Shown here piece by piece: positions 16,338 through 24,748 of a stretch of DNA of 64,000 nt (position 1 is the first letter of the stretch; each line of letters opens with the position of its first letter). The notes under the pieces were generated by a model. That model saw only the letters and a program-made list of their open reading frames with translations. It was not told where the DNA came from and made no database searches. This stretch comes from Clostridia bacterium (GTDB lineage: Bacteria; Bacillota; Clostridia; Oscillospirales; CAG-382): assembly GCA_017537345.1 (NCBI GenBank), contig JAFYKY010000023.1, positions 1 through 64,000 on the forward strand, written 5' to 3'. The translations under genes and the position numbers were made by a program.

Positions 16338-16655
16338 CTAAGGTATTAAATAGTACAACAGCATTTTTATTCCCGTAGAAAAGCATACCGCAACCGCAGG
16401 AAGTAAGATCAACCACGCTGTTGAGTAGCGGTATGAACGCCATATCTTACAAAAGAAATAGTAAAAGTATCCTTCTATTACCAAAAACGGTATTGTGATG
16501 ATTAATGCCAACCCGCTTGAAAGTGTAAGTAAAATGACAGCAACAACAAATAAAATCACGGCAATTCTTAAAAGCTTTTTCGTTGGCGCAATTATATAAT
16601 GTTTCTCATCGCTTGCATCGAGTATGTGCGCTGCTGCGTTTGCCAGTCTGTGCAT
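16338..16655 (-). CDS. Small membrane protein
   Basis: A 105-residue protein with two hydrophobic helices close together (about residues 30-65) and a third near the C-terminus (82-103). I do not recognise a family. AAAGGAG precedes the ATG. It is the first gene of a two-gene unit with the MutS-like ATPase, 11 bases upstream of that start. Its promoter shares a -10 box with the HAD gene on the other strand. Confidence 0.6.
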   Translation of the reverse strand: MHRLANAAAHILDASDEKHYIIAPTKKLLRIAVILFVVAVILLTLSSGLALIITIPFLVIEGYFYYFFCKIWRSYRYSTAWLILLPAVAVCFSTGIKMLLYYLIP

Positions 16656-16753
16656 TCTTACTCCTTTCTTGTAACTCCTATTTACTCACCGTTACACGCT
16701 TATTTTCCGTTTTTGCAGAGGAAACAGGTGTTTTGATATTGGCTCTGTTCATC

Positions 16754-16782
16754 TTTACAAACGTTGTTGTCTATGTTATTAT
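16754..16782 (+). promoter_or_regulatory. Sigma-A promoter for the HAD gene
   Basis: TTTACA (16754-16759), a 17-base spacer and TATTAT (16777-16782). The -10 box overlaps the -10 box of the opposing promoter by five bases. Confidence 0.7.
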
Positions 16783-16806
16783 ATAGCATATCTGAAATTT
16801 AGTCAA
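16778..16806 (-). promoter_or_regulatory. Sigma-A promoter for the small membrane protein/MutS-like operon
   Basis: On the minus strand, TTGACT (plus-strand 16801-16806) is followed by a 17-base spacer and a perfect TATAAT (16778-16783). Confidence 0.75.
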
Positions 16807-16821
16807 TAAAGGAAACGCATT

Positions 16822-17442
16822 ATGATAAAACAATATACAACCATACTTATTGATATGTACGGTGTAATTCTTGAAGAAAGCAAAGGGAATTTTTTGCCCT
16901 ACACTTACGATCATTTTCCCGAAAGTGAATACGAAAGGCTTACAACGCTTTTTCGCAAAGAAAAGCTGTTTACAAAAGCGCAGTTAGGGGAATATTCTTC
17001 GGATGCTTTTTTAAAAGCCCTTGGATTTGAAGATGCGGAATACCATATGAAAAACTATATTTCCACCCGTCTTACCCTTGATAAAGGGTTTATTCCCTTT
17101 GCGGAAAAGGCAAAAGAAAAGTATTCTCTCGTTTTGCTATCCAACGATGTGTCGGAGTGGAGCGAATATATTACCGAATTTTTCGGATTAAACAAATATT
17201 TTTCCCACAAGATCGTAAGCGGAGACATTGGCTTACGTAAGCCGGATATACGTATGTTTGATACTTGCCTTGAACGTATCGGCGCTACGGCAGCCGAATG
17301 TATTTTTGTGGATAATACCGCAAAAAATCTCGTTGCTGCAGAAGAAACGGGAATATCCTGCGTGCTGTTCGATAGGGACGGGGAGCATTTTGAAGGCGCT
17401 TCCGTGGTCAACTTTGAAGAGTTAAGTTCAATATTGCTATAA
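16822..17442 (+). CDS. HAD family hydrolase, subfamily IA
   Basis: A 206-residue haloacid dehalogenase-type protein. Motif I is LIDMYGVI (nucleophile Asp near 11; the +2 acid is Tyr, as in some epoxide-hydrolase and dehalogenase-like members). Motif II is LLSNDVS, motif III is the Lys of GLRKPDIRMF and motif IV is CIFVDNTAKN. The helical cap lies between motifs I and II. With no Asp at +2 it may not be a classical phosphatase. It is monocistronic, and the substrate is unknown. Confidence 0.88.
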   Translation: MIKQYTTILIDMYGVILEESKGNFLPYTYDHFPESEYERLTTLFRKEKLFTKAQLGEYSSDAFLKALGFEDAEYHMKNYISTRLTLDKGFIPFAEKAKEKYSLVLLSNDVSEWSEYITEFFGLNKYFSHKIVSGDIGLRKPDIRMFDTCLERIGATAAECIFVDNTAKNLVAAEETGISCVLFDRDGEHFEGASVVNFEELSSILL

Positions 17443-17474
17443 AAAAGCGCCCGAAAATTTCGGGCGCTTTTTTT
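17441..17474. terminator. Bidirectional terminator
   Basis: AAAAAAGCGCCCGAAA and TTTCGGGCGCTTTTTTT pair between the convergent HAD and AIM24 genes. Confidence 0.9.
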
Positions 17475-17483
17475 ATAGGTATT

Positions 17484-18158
17484 TTATTTACTTGAAGCTA
17501 CGTAGGGCCTTATTGCGCCGGCAACCTGCACTATGGGCATTGTCTGCAGCCACACCTTACCGGGACCGGTAAGTACGGTGTGGAACAAGCCTTCGCCGCC
17601 GAACAGCACGTTTTTAACGCCCTGAACTCTCTGTATCTCCATATGTACGCTTGATTCAAACGCCGCAACGCTGCCGGTGCTTATAACCAGCTTTTCGCCG
17701 GGGGCAAGCTCTTTTTCAGCCAGCTCGCCGTCTATTTCAAGAAAAACCGTACCGCTTCCGGAAAGCTTTTGCATAATAAATCCTTCGCCGCCGAAGAGTC
17801 CCGCACCCAGATTTTTATTGAAGTGTATAGAGAGCTGTACTCCGCTTTCGGATGCAAGGAAGCAGTTTTTCTGGGCGATAAGAGGCTTTTCGGGAGTTAT
17901 TGCAACGTCAAGTATCTTGCCGGGGAAGCTGGAGCCGAAGGTTACGGAAGCATCGCCCTGAGCGGTATAGATATTATGGAACATACTTTCACCGGTAAAC
18001 GCTTTGGAAAACATTTTTCCCACTCCGCCGCCGCTGGTTTCCATCTTCATATTGGGGGACATCCATATCATAGAGCCCTTTTCGGTTATCATTTTTTCGC
18101 CGTTTTCAAGATCGCAGGTAACGTAAGGGAACGCGCCGCCGCCGATAACGTATTTCAT
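17484..18158 (-). CDS. AIM24 / TIGR00266 family protein
   Basis: A 224-residue beta-rich protein. Glycine-rich repeats such as GGVGKMFSKAFTGESMF, then GLFGGEGFIMQKLSG and GEGLFHTVLTGPG-like segments, are diagnostic of the AIM24/TIGR00266 family. The bacterial role is unknown and no signal peptide is present. It has its own promoter, which overlaps the end of the regulator gene upstream. Confidence 0.9.
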   Translation of the reverse strand: MKYVIGGGAFPYVTCDLENGEKMITEKGSMIWMSPNMKMETSGGGVGKMFSKAFTGESMFHNIYTAQGDASVTFGSSFPGKILDVAITPEKPLIAQKNCFLASESGVQLSIHFNKNLGAGLFGGEGFIMQKLSGSGTVFLEIDGELAEKELAPGEKLVISTGSVAAFESSVHMEIQRVQGVKNVLFGGEGLFHTVLTGPGKVWLQTMPIVQVAGAIRPYVASSK

Positions 18159-18190
18159 AATAATTTCTCTCCTTTTTGTGGGTTTAATTT

Positions 18191-18219
18191 ATTATATTAC
18201 ATTATTTTTAAAATGTCTA
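18191..18219 (-). promoter_or_regulatory. Sigma-A promoter of the AIM24 gene
   Basis: On the minus strand, TAGACA (18214-18219) is followed by 17 bases and a perfect TATAAT (18191-18196). It overlaps the last codons of the ArsR-AraC gene. Confidence 0.7.
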
Positions 18220-18930
18220 CATCTTTGTTTTGCTTTGTCTGCGGAATTCGGTGGGAAGCATACCGTATTCATTCTTGAACGCCGCCGTAAATCTGCTCTG
18301 GCTGTCGTACCCCGCTTCCTTTGCCACCAGCAAAACGCTTTTATCCGTGCTTTTAAGCAGTGCCGCCGCTTTTTCCAGACGGTGCTTTTTTATATGGGAC
18401 GCAACGGAATCTCCGTATACCTCCTTGAATACCTTTTTAAGGGTAGTGGTGTTTATGTGGAATTTTTTGGAAAGAGCTTCTATGGTTATACGCTCCGAAA
18501 GATGCTCCGTAAGGTATTCGTGAACTTCGTATATTATCTCCCTGCGGGTTGCGCCGTTTTCTTCGGCTTCGGGGCAGGAGACTTCCATTACCTGCTCTAA
18601 TATTTCGTGCAGAAGCTTGCTTGCCGCCGTATCTGCGGCGCGGTAGTATACTTCTTTTCCGTCCCGTCTGCTTTCAATAAGCTTTAGTTCTTTCAAAGGA
18701 CGCAGATGGTGGGAAACCGCGGGGCTTGTCATATTTAAAAGCGCGGCAATATTTATTACGCACTCTTCTCTGTGGCAAAGAAGCCAGAATACCCGCAGAC
18801 GTGTTGTGTCCCCAAGCTGTTTAAACAGCTCGGATGCATTGTTAAAACGGGAAAGCTTGCTCAGTTCCCTGTGTATCTTAATTGCGTTTTTACTGTCCCC
18901 GTGGTTGTGGGGAAGCTTGAATTCTGCCAT
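18217..18930 (-). CDS. ArsR/SmtB-AraC fusion transcriptional regulator
   Basis: A 237-residue regulator with two DNA-binding modules. Residues 30-110 are an ArsR/SmtB winged helix (LGDTTRLRVFWLLCHREECV, then LNMTSPAVSHHLRPLKE). The ECV of that segment places a Cys in alpha-3, where SmtB-class sensors bind soft metals. Residues 125-235 are an AraC-type double HTH (ITIEALSKKFHINTTTLKKV and VAKEAGYDSQSRFTAAFK). It is divergent from an HMA protein and a P1B ATPase, so it probably controls metal export. An inverted repeat at 19027-19048 is a candidate site. The metal is not decided by sequence. Confidence 0.9.
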   Translation of the reverse strand: MAEFKLPHNHGDSKNAIKIHRELSKLSRFNNASELFKQLGDTTRLRVFWLLCHREECVINIAALLNMTSPAVSHHLRPLKELKLIESRRDGKEVYYRAADTAASKLLHEILEQVMEVSCPEAEENGATRREIIYEVHEYLTEHLSERITIEALSKKFHINTTTLKKVFKEVYGDSVASHIKKHRLEKAAALLKSTDKSVLLVAKEAGYDSQSRFTAAFKNEYGMLPTEFRRQSKTKM

Positions 18931-18987
18931 ATTTTATCCTCTTTGGAAAAGGTATTCGCCCTTTCGGAAGCAAATGTTGAAAGGGTG

Positions 18988-19016
18988 TTGAATTATTGCT
19001 TTTTCTACATTATACT
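18988..19016 (+). promoter_or_regulatory. Sigma-A promoter of the metal-export operon
   Basis: TTGAAT (18988-18993), a 17-base spacer and TATACT (19011-19016) place the transcription start near 19023, directly before the operator. Confidence 0.8.
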
Positions 19017-19026
19017 GCATTTGAAA

Positions 19027-19048
19027 CAATTAAGCAACTGTTTAATTG
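19027..19048. promoter_or_regulatory. ArsR/SmtB-type operator
   Basis: CAATTAAGCA and TGTTTAATTG are inverted repeats matching at 9 of 10 positions around a 2-base centre. The AT-rich arms and position at the start of the transcript fit an ArsR-family repressor site for the divergent ArsR-AraC regulator. Confidence 0.7.
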
Positions 19049-19075
19049 AATAAATTTAAAAAAAGGAAATATCAA

Positions 19076-19294
19076 ATGAAAAAAACCTATAATATAGAGG
19101 TAGATTGCGCAAACTGCGCAAATTTAATGGAAAAAGCGGCGGCAAACACAGAGGACGTTTTGTCCGCAAACGTAAACTTTATGCTGCTCAAAATGGAAAT
19201 AGAATTTGCCTCCGGCGCAGATGAAAAGAAGGTAATGAAATCTGTTTTAAAGGCGTGCAGACGCATTGAACCGGATTGCGAAATAGAGTTTTAA
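19076..19294 (+). CDS. Stand-alone heavy-metal-associated (HMA) domain protein
   Basis: A 72-residue ferredoxin-like HMA domain. The metal site is DCANCAN, giving CxxC near residues 10-13. The chain ends just after the domain fold. In most P1B ATPases such a domain is fused at the N-terminus; here it is a separate gene five bases ahead of the ATPase gene, so it probably hands metal to that pump. An AAAGGAA site precedes the ATG. Confidence 0.9.
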   Translation: MKKTYNIEVDCANCANLMEKAAANTEDVLSANVNFMLLKMEIEFASGADEKKVMKSVLKACRRIEPDCEIEF

Positions 19295-19298
19295 CGCC

Positions 19299-21179
19299 AT
19301 GAACAAAAAACAAAAAAAGCTTCTTTGCCGCATACTTATAACCTTTGCTTTGACGGTACTTCTTTTATTTTTGCCCATAAGCGGAATATACCGTTTTGTC
19401 TGCTATTTCGGGGTGTATCTTGTTATCGGCTTCGATATACTCCGCAAAGCGGGAAAAGGGATTTTAAACGGCAGAGTGTTCGATGAAAACTTTTTAATGT
19501 CCATAGCCACGTTAGGCGCTTTTGCTTTGGCAATATATACCAAAAGCGGGGATTATCTTGAAGCGGTGGCGGTTATGCTTTTTTATTGCACGGGGGAGCT
19601 TTTTCAAAGTCTCGCCGTGGGCAAAAGCCGTAAAAGTATTGCGGCACTTATGGATATCCGCCCCGATAAAGCCAATTTAAAAACCGATCGCGGCGTTGTT
19701 ATCGTCAGCCCCCAAGAAGTCAGGGTAGGGGATATTATACTTATCGACCCCGGTGAAAAGATACCCTTGGACGGTGTGGTTTTAAAAGGCGTGTCCTCTC
19801 TCAATACAAGTGCTCTTACGGGGGAAAGCCTCCCTCGTGACGTAGGTGAGGGGGACGAGGTCATAAGCGGCTGTGTTAATATGACTGGGGCTTTGGAGGT
19901 GCGTGTTACCAAGCCTTATGAAGAATCCACAGTTTGCAAAATACTGGAGCTGGTATCTTCCGCTTCCTCGAAAAAATCCCGTTTCGAAGCCTTTATATCC
20001 CGTTTTGCAAGAATATATACGCCTATCGTGTGCGGTTGCGCGGCGGTGCTGGCGCTTGTTCCGCCTCTGGTAAATATGCTGTTAAGTTTGCCTGCGGGCT
20101 TTGATATATGGCTGTATCGTGCTTTAACCTTTTTGGTGGTAAGCTGTCCTTGCGCTTTGGTAATAAGCGTTCCTTTAAGCTTTTTTGCAGGGTTGGGATG
20201 TGCAAGTAAAAACGGTATACTCATAAAAGGCTCAAATTATCTTGAGGCTCTTTCAAAAACCGAATATATGGTTTTTGATAAAACGGGAACTTTAACCAAA
20301 GGTGAGTTTTCGGTTGTATCAGCCGTGCCCTTGGGAGTGTCGGAAGACGAGCTTTTGCGCTTTGCCGCCCACTGCGAATGCGCGTCCTCCCATCCCATTG
20401 CCGTAAGCCTTAAAAAAGCCTACGGAAAGAATATAAACAGAGATACTGTCTGCAATATTCAAGAATTGGCGGGCAGGGGAGTTACCGCCGATGTGGACGG
20501 CGTGGCTGTAGCCGTGGGAAACTCGCTTCTTGTGGAGCTTTCGGGCGCCGAGCTTCCTTCGGATACCCCAAACGGAAACGCTGTGCACGTGGCTCTTAAC
20601 GGCAGATACGCAGGGTATCTTACGGTTTCCGATACGGTTAAGGAAAACTCAAAAAAAGCAATTTCTCTGCTTAAAAAAGCAGGTATCAAAAAAACGGTAA
20701 TGCTTACGGGCGATAACGAAACGGAAGCAAAAAGGGTTTCCGCAGCTGTTGGCACGGACGAATTCAAAGGCGGACTTTTGCCTCATCAAAAGGTAGAGGC
20801 TGTGGAAGAATATCTTTTGCAAAAATCAAAAAGAACCGTTCTCGCTTTCGTGGGGGACGGAATAAACGATGCGCCCGTCCTTTCCCGCGCCGACGTAGGT
20901 GTTGCTATGGGCGGAATGGGGTCGGATGCCGCCATAGAAGCCGCAGACGTGGTGCTTATGGATGATGATCCCTTACAGCTTGTAAACGCTGTGAAAATAT
21001 CCCGAAAATGTGTGGGAATAGTCCACGGTAACATCGTATTTTCATTGGCGGTGAAATTCGCCTGCCTTGCTTTGACCGCCTTCGGATTGTCCAACATGTG
21101 GTTTGCCATATTTGCGGACGTAGGTGTAATGATACTTGCCGTGTTTAACGCTATGCGTGCGTTCAAAATAAAGAAATAA
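19299..21179 (+). CDS. P1B-type heavy-metal translocating ATPase (Cd/Zn/Pb class)
   Basis: A 626-residue P-type ATPase. The actuator motif is LTGES, the ion-binding motif in TM6 is SCPCAL, the phosphorylation site is DKTGTLT, the nucleotide domain has SSHPIA, and the hinge is GDGINDAP. The last helix pair carries the DVG of ADVGVMILAVFNAMR, typical of Zn/Cd/Pb exporters such as ZntA and CadA. There is no N-terminal HMA domain because it is encoded separately upstream. The protein should pump soft divalent metals out of the cell, under the divergent ArsR-AraC regulator. It has almost no ribosome site of its own, so coupling to the HMA gene is likely. Confidence 0.95.
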   Translation: MNKKQKKLLCRILITFALTVLLLFLPISGIYRFVCYFGVYLVIGFDILRKAGKGILNGRVFDENFLMSIATLGAFALAIYTKSGDYLEAVAVMLFYCTGELFQSLAVGKSRKSIAALMDIRPDKANLKTDRGVVIVSPQEVRVGDIILIDPGEKIPLDGVVLKGVSSLNTSALTGESLPRDVGEGDEVISGCVNMTGALEVRVTKPYEESTVCKILELVSSASSKKSRFEAFISRFARIYTPIVCGCAAVLALVPPLVNMLLSLPAGFDIWLYRALTFLVVSCPCALVISVPLSFFAGLGCASKNGILIKGSNYLEALSKTEYMVFDKTGTLTKGEFSVVSAVPLGVSEDELLRFAAHCECASSHPIAVSLKKAYGKNINRDTVCNIQELAGRGVTADVDGVAVAVGNSLLVELSGAELPSDTPNGNAVHVALNGRYAGYLTVSDTVKENSKKAISLLKKAGIKKTVMLTGDNETEAKRVSAAVGTDEFKGGLLPHQKVEAVEEYLLQKSKRTVLAFVGDGINDAPVLSRADVGVAMGGMGSDAAIEAADVVLMDDDPLQLVNAVKISRKCVGIVHGNIVFSLAVKFACLALTAFGLSNMWFAIFADVGVMILAVFNAMRAFKIKK

Positions 21180-21180
21180 G

Positions 21181-21206
21181 AAAAAGCCATCTTTCGATGG
21201 CTTTTT
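21181..21206. terminator. Bidirectional terminator
   Basis: AAAAAGCCATC and GATGGCTTTTTG pair between the ATPase gene and the convergent membrane protein gene. Confidence 0.85.
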
Positions 21207-21212
21207 GTGTCT

Positions 21213-22094
21213 TTATTTTGCTTTTGCCGTAAGCTTTTTGACAATAAGGTGTTTTTTTGCTTTTACGTCGTTTATAAAATTCTTTCTGTCAAAGATCATA
21301 CAGATAAGGAAAGCGATCGGCGTTACAAGCACAAAGGCGGGAACTATTATCCAGAACCAGGGCCAATATTTTTCCTGCCCCGCGTACTGTCCCACGGGTA
21401 CCGTCTTAAAGATATCCGGCGTGAATATGGCGAAAAAGCTTCCGATAGCATCGTTCACTCCCGGTCCCCATATATACGATGTGTTTTTGTAGCCGATGCC
21501 GAAGAAATCGTTGGTAAGCCGCATGGGAGTATAACCCAATTCCGCCTGGAATACCTGATTAAGCATTATAAACAGCATTAACAAAAGCAATCCCGTAGGC
21601 GCAACAAGCACGCGCTTGTAGGAAAGCTTGTGGTGCTTGAACAGAACCATAAGGAGAGGCACCGTGAGCAGCATCCAGTGGTGGAAATAAAAACGGATTA
21701 TATCCAACTGTTCCGCAAGCTGGTCTATTTTCGCCATAGGCTCCTGGGGATAAAACAAGGCAATAAGACCGCTTATTACGCCTATATAAAACATATAGTC
21801 CTTTATCTTTTCGTTTTTGGAAAAGAACATAAAGGGGAACAGCGCAATATTTGCGGCGCAGATGTTTACAAACCAGCTGTCACGCAGCATTCTCGCTTCA
21901 TCTATGCTGTATGGCGGGATATATACTTTCAGGAAATGGAGCAAAAAGCCAACAACGAGTAATGCAAACAGTACGGTTTTTTGCAACTTCACACTGCGGT
22001 TTCTCAGCAGAAAATATAATCCTGCGGTGGCGCCTGCGGCAAGAATCAGCCAGAAGAAGTACCAGAAATTAAACATACTTATATACATTTTCAT
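21213..22094 (-). CDS. YwaF-like (TIGR02206) integral membrane protein
   Basis: A 293-residue protein with about seven membrane helices. The conserved polar positions of the TIGR02206/YwaF family are present, including LRDSWFVNICAANIALFPFM, FYFHHWMLLTVPLLM and a late NYxx-like region before WFWIIVPAFV. Its function is unknown. It is a single gene sharing a terminator with the metal ATPase. Confidence 0.75.
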   Translation of the reverse strand: MKMYISMFNFWYFFWLILAAGATAGLYFLLRNRSVKLQKTVLFALLVVGFLLHFLKVYIPPYSIDEARMLRDSWFVNICAANIALFPFMFFSKNEKIKDYMFYIGVISGLIALFYPQEPMAKIDQLAEQLDIIRFYFHHWMLLTVPLLMVLFKHHKLSYKRVLVAPTGLLLLMLFIMLNQVFQAELGYTPMRLTNDFFGIGYKNTSYIWGPGVNDAIGSFFAIFTPDIFKTVPVGQYAGQEKYWPWFWIIVPAFVLVTPIAFLICMIFDRKNFINDVKAKKHLIVKKLTAKAK

Positions 22095-22332
22095 CTTCCT
22101 CCATATAGGCCAATTATATACCTTTTTCCGACAGAAGTCAAGCGATTAAACAAAAGTACGGGAAAAGTGTTGGCAATAATACCTATATTCAATCCGGAAA
22201 GACGTTATTTTTCTCTGCCTTTCTTTAAAAAAACTTGTATTTTTACGCCTAAACAGGTAGAAAACTTCATATTTATATGTTATAATAAATAGGAAATATT
22301 TTTTTGCTTTTGCAAAACGAAATTGGTGGAAG

Positions 22333-23850
22333 ATGAAGCGATTATTATTCAGTAAAATAAAAGAAGCGTTGATTTCGGTGCTGCCGGTAACGCTCATAGT
22401 GGTTATTCTGAATTTTACACCCCTTATAAACGTGGGTGGGGGAGAAATGCTCATTTTCGGGGTATCCGCATTGTTTTTGATTTTGGGTATAGGCTTTTTT
22501 ACCTTGGGTGCAGACGTGGCTATGACCCCTATGGGTGAGCACGTGGGCTCGGGACTTACCAAATCCAAAAATTTAAAACTGCTTTTGATCATCTGCTTCG
22601 CTCTGGGCGTGCTTATCACCGTAGCAGAGCCGGATCTTACCGTCCTTGCGGATCAGGTGGGAAGTAAATACATAATACTTTTCGTAGGTCTGGGAGTAGG
22701 TCTGTTCTTGGTGTTGTCCATACTCAAAATTGCGCTAAAAAAAGACTTGGCAAGTATACTTATATATTTTTATATGGTGCTGTTTGCCGTGGCTTTGGTG
22801 CTGGTGGCTTCCGACCCCGAAAAGTTCGTGCTGCTGCCCTTGTCCTTTGATTCCGGCGGTGTTACCACGGGTCCCATTACCGTTCCCTTTATAATGGCTT
22901 TGGGCGTAGGTATTGCCGCGACCATAGGCGGCAGAAACGCCAGTGAAAACAGCTTCGGCTTGGTGGCGATGTGCTCGGTGGGCCCCATTCTTGCGGTACT
23001 GCTTCTGAGCATTGTAAACGGCGGTGATATTTCCGCCCCCGGCGTAGAAGATTATATGTTTGCGGAAAATATATGGGAAACGGTATTACACACCCTTTTA
23101 AAGACCACCAAGGACGTAACCGTGGCTTTGGGATTGGTTGTGGCTTTCTTCTTTATCATCAATTTTATTTTCTTAAAGCTTCCGAAGAAAAAGCTTTTCC
23201 ACATATCCGTGGGTGCCGCAATCACTTACGTGGGGCTCATAATCTTTCTTACCTCCGTTCACGTGGGATTTATGCCCATAGGCTTCAGAATGGGCGAAGA
23301 GCTTGCAAAATCATCTCCGGCGGTAATTGCCGCGGTGGGATTTGTGCTTGGTCTGGTGGTGGTTCTGGCAGAGCCTGCGGTACACGTGCTTAACAAGCAG
23401 GTAGAGGAGATCACCAACGGGACCGTTTCCAAAACCGCAATGATGCTGGCTTTGAGTATAGGCGTGGGGCTTTCTATATGCCTTTCGGTTATCCGAATAA
23501 TGTTCGGCTTTTCAATATTGTATTATCTGGTGCCCGGTTATCTCATTTCCTTGGGATTATCCTTCTTCGTGCCCAAGATATATACCGCCATCGCCTTCGA
23601 CTCGGGCGGAGTTGCCTCCGGTCCCTTGACGTCCACCTTCATTCTGCCCTTTGCCATCGGCGCCTGCTCGGCAATGAACGGTAATATTCTGTCAGATGCT
23701 TTCGGTATCGTCGCTATGGTTGCGATGACACCTCTTATTACCATTCAGCTTTTGGGCTTTACCGCCATTTCCAAAAAGCGTGTAAGTGAAAAATTGGCGA
23801 TGAAGCGTATTCTGCATGAAGATGACGACCAGATCATCCGTTTTTTATAG
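22333..23850 (+). CDS. DUF1538 family membrane protein (internally duplicated)
   Basis: A 505-residue protein with about twelve membrane helices, built from two similar halves. Each half has an acidic AEP motif (AEPDLTVLADQV near 98; AEPAVHVLNKQV near 345) and an FDSGG motif (FDSGGVTTGPITVPF near 175; FDSGGVASGPLTSTF near 420). This repeat pattern is characteristic of DUF1538 and suggests an inverted or tandem-repeat transporter. The substrate is unknown. Two PII-like proteins follow in the same operon, so transport is probably gated by an energy or nitrogen/carbon signal. Confidence 0.9.
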   Translation: MKRLLFSKIKEALISVLPVTLIVVILNFTPLINVGGGEMLIFGVSALFLILGIGFFTLGADVAMTPMGEHVGSGLTKSKNLKLLLIICFALGVLITVAEPDLTVLADQVGSKYIILFVGLGVGLFLVLSILKIALKKDLASILIYFYMVLFAVALVLVASDPEKFVLLPLSFDSGGVTTGPITVPFIMALGVGIAATIGGRNASENSFGLVAMCSVGPILAVLLLSIVNGGDISAPGVEDYMFAENIWETVLHTLLKTTKDVTVALGLVVAFFFIINFIFLKLPKKKLFHISVGAAITYVGLIIFLTSVHVGFMPIGFRMGEELAKSSPAVIAAVGFVLGLVVVLAEPAVHVLNKQVEEITNGTVSKTAMMLALSIGVGLSICLSVIRIMFGFSILYYLVPGYLISLGLSFFVPKIYTAIAFDSGGVASGPLTSTFILPFAIGACSAMNGNILSDAFGIVAMVAMTPLITIQLLGFTAISKKRVSEKLAMKRILHEDDDQIIRFL

Positions 23851-23859
23851 GAGGTAGGT

Positions 23860-24273
23860 ATGCCCGTAAGAGTAATAAAAAGAATAGCAGGGGAAAAAGA
23901 ATATAAACCCGCTTCCGTAAAAAATCAGGTTTCCAACGTGCGCAAATTAAAGCTTTTGATCACCGTGGTAGACAGAAGCAAAACCTTGTTTTACGAAGAT
24001 CTGCTGGAGCAGTTCGAGGTTAACGTCCAGATGGTCTTGTACGGAAAAGGCACGGCAAACACCCAGATGCTGGCGCTTTTGGGACTTATCGAATCGGATA
24101 AATCCGTTATTATTTCTTATATAAGAGAAGATAGGGTGAAAGATGCTCTTGACACTCTGGAGGAAAAATTCCATAAGGTAAAAAACGGTAAGGGTATCGC
24201 TTTTACCGTTTCCTTGGACAGCATTATAGGTGTATCGATGTATCGGCTTTTGAGCAACGATCAAACTATATAA
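23860..24273 (+). CDS. PII-like regulatory protein (first of two)
   Basis: A 137-residue protein. After a basic lead of about 25 residues, LKLLITVVDRSKTLFYEDLL begins a GlnB-like ferredoxin fold, with VLYGKGTA in the place of the PII B-strand/loop and a final DSIIGVSMYRLL. The T-loop is much shorter than in GlnB and lacks the modified Tyr, so it is not a uridylylated PII. AGGAGG precedes the ATG, 9 bases after the DUF1538 gene. It probably binds the transporter and regulates it. The ligand is unknown. Confidence 0.8.
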   Translation: MPVRVIKRIAGEKEYKPASVKNQVSNVRKLKLLITVVDRSKTLFYEDLLEQFEVNVQMVLYGKGTANTQMLALLGLIESDKSVIISYIREDRVKDALDTLEEKFHKVKNGKGIAFTVSLDSIIGVSMYRLLSNDQTI

Positions 24274-24290
24274 GAAGGAGAAAAGAAATA

Positions 24291-24608
24291 ATGAGCAGTG
24301 GATATAAATGTATATTGGCAATAGTAAATAACGGTTTTTCGGAAGAAGCAATGGAGGCGGCAAAAGCCTGCGGCGCGAGGGGAGGTACCGTTTTACACGG
24401 CAGAGGAACCATTTCCAAGGAAGCGGAAAAGCTTTTTAATATTACTATCCAGCCGGAAAAAGAAGTGGTTATGATCCTCGCAAGCGCTTTGCAAACAGAT
24501 GCTATCTTGAAGGGGCTGTATAACGCCATCGGCACCTCCACTCAAGCACAGGGCATAGTTTTTGCCCTCCCCGTGGATGAAACCGCCGGCTTGGATACCA
24601 AGGAATAA
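24291..24608 (+). CDS. PII-like regulatory protein (second of two)
   Basis: A 105-residue protein of PII fold. ILAIVNNGFSEEAMEAAKAC is followed by GARGGTVLHGRGT, the PII-like strand and glycine loop, and the final strand is IVFALPVDE. The T-loop is short. It differs clearly from the PII-like protein just upstream, so the pair may form a heteromer or sense different ligands. It follows the first PII gene by 17 bases with an AAGGAG site and closes the operon before a terminator. Confidence 0.85.
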   Translation: MSSGYKCILAIVNNGFSEEAMEAAKACGARGGTVLHGRGTISKEAEKLFNITIQPEKEVVMILASALQTDAILKGLYNAIGTSTQAQGIVFALPVDETAGLDTKE

Positions 24609-24620
24609 ATATTGCAAATA

Positions 24621-24652
24621 AAAAACAGAAGCATATTTGCTTCTGTTTTTTT
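24621..24652. terminator. Bidirectional terminator
   Basis: AAAAACAGAAGC and GCTTCTGTTTTTTT pair between the PII genes and the convergent pilB gene. Confidence 0.9.
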
Positions 24653-24748
24653 GATTTGTCGCTTTAAGATATGGTGTGAATTTCTGTGCTCTGCCAATAG
24701 CCAATAGTTTTTAGTAAAGTGTATCATTAATGTTGCCTTGAAACGAAC

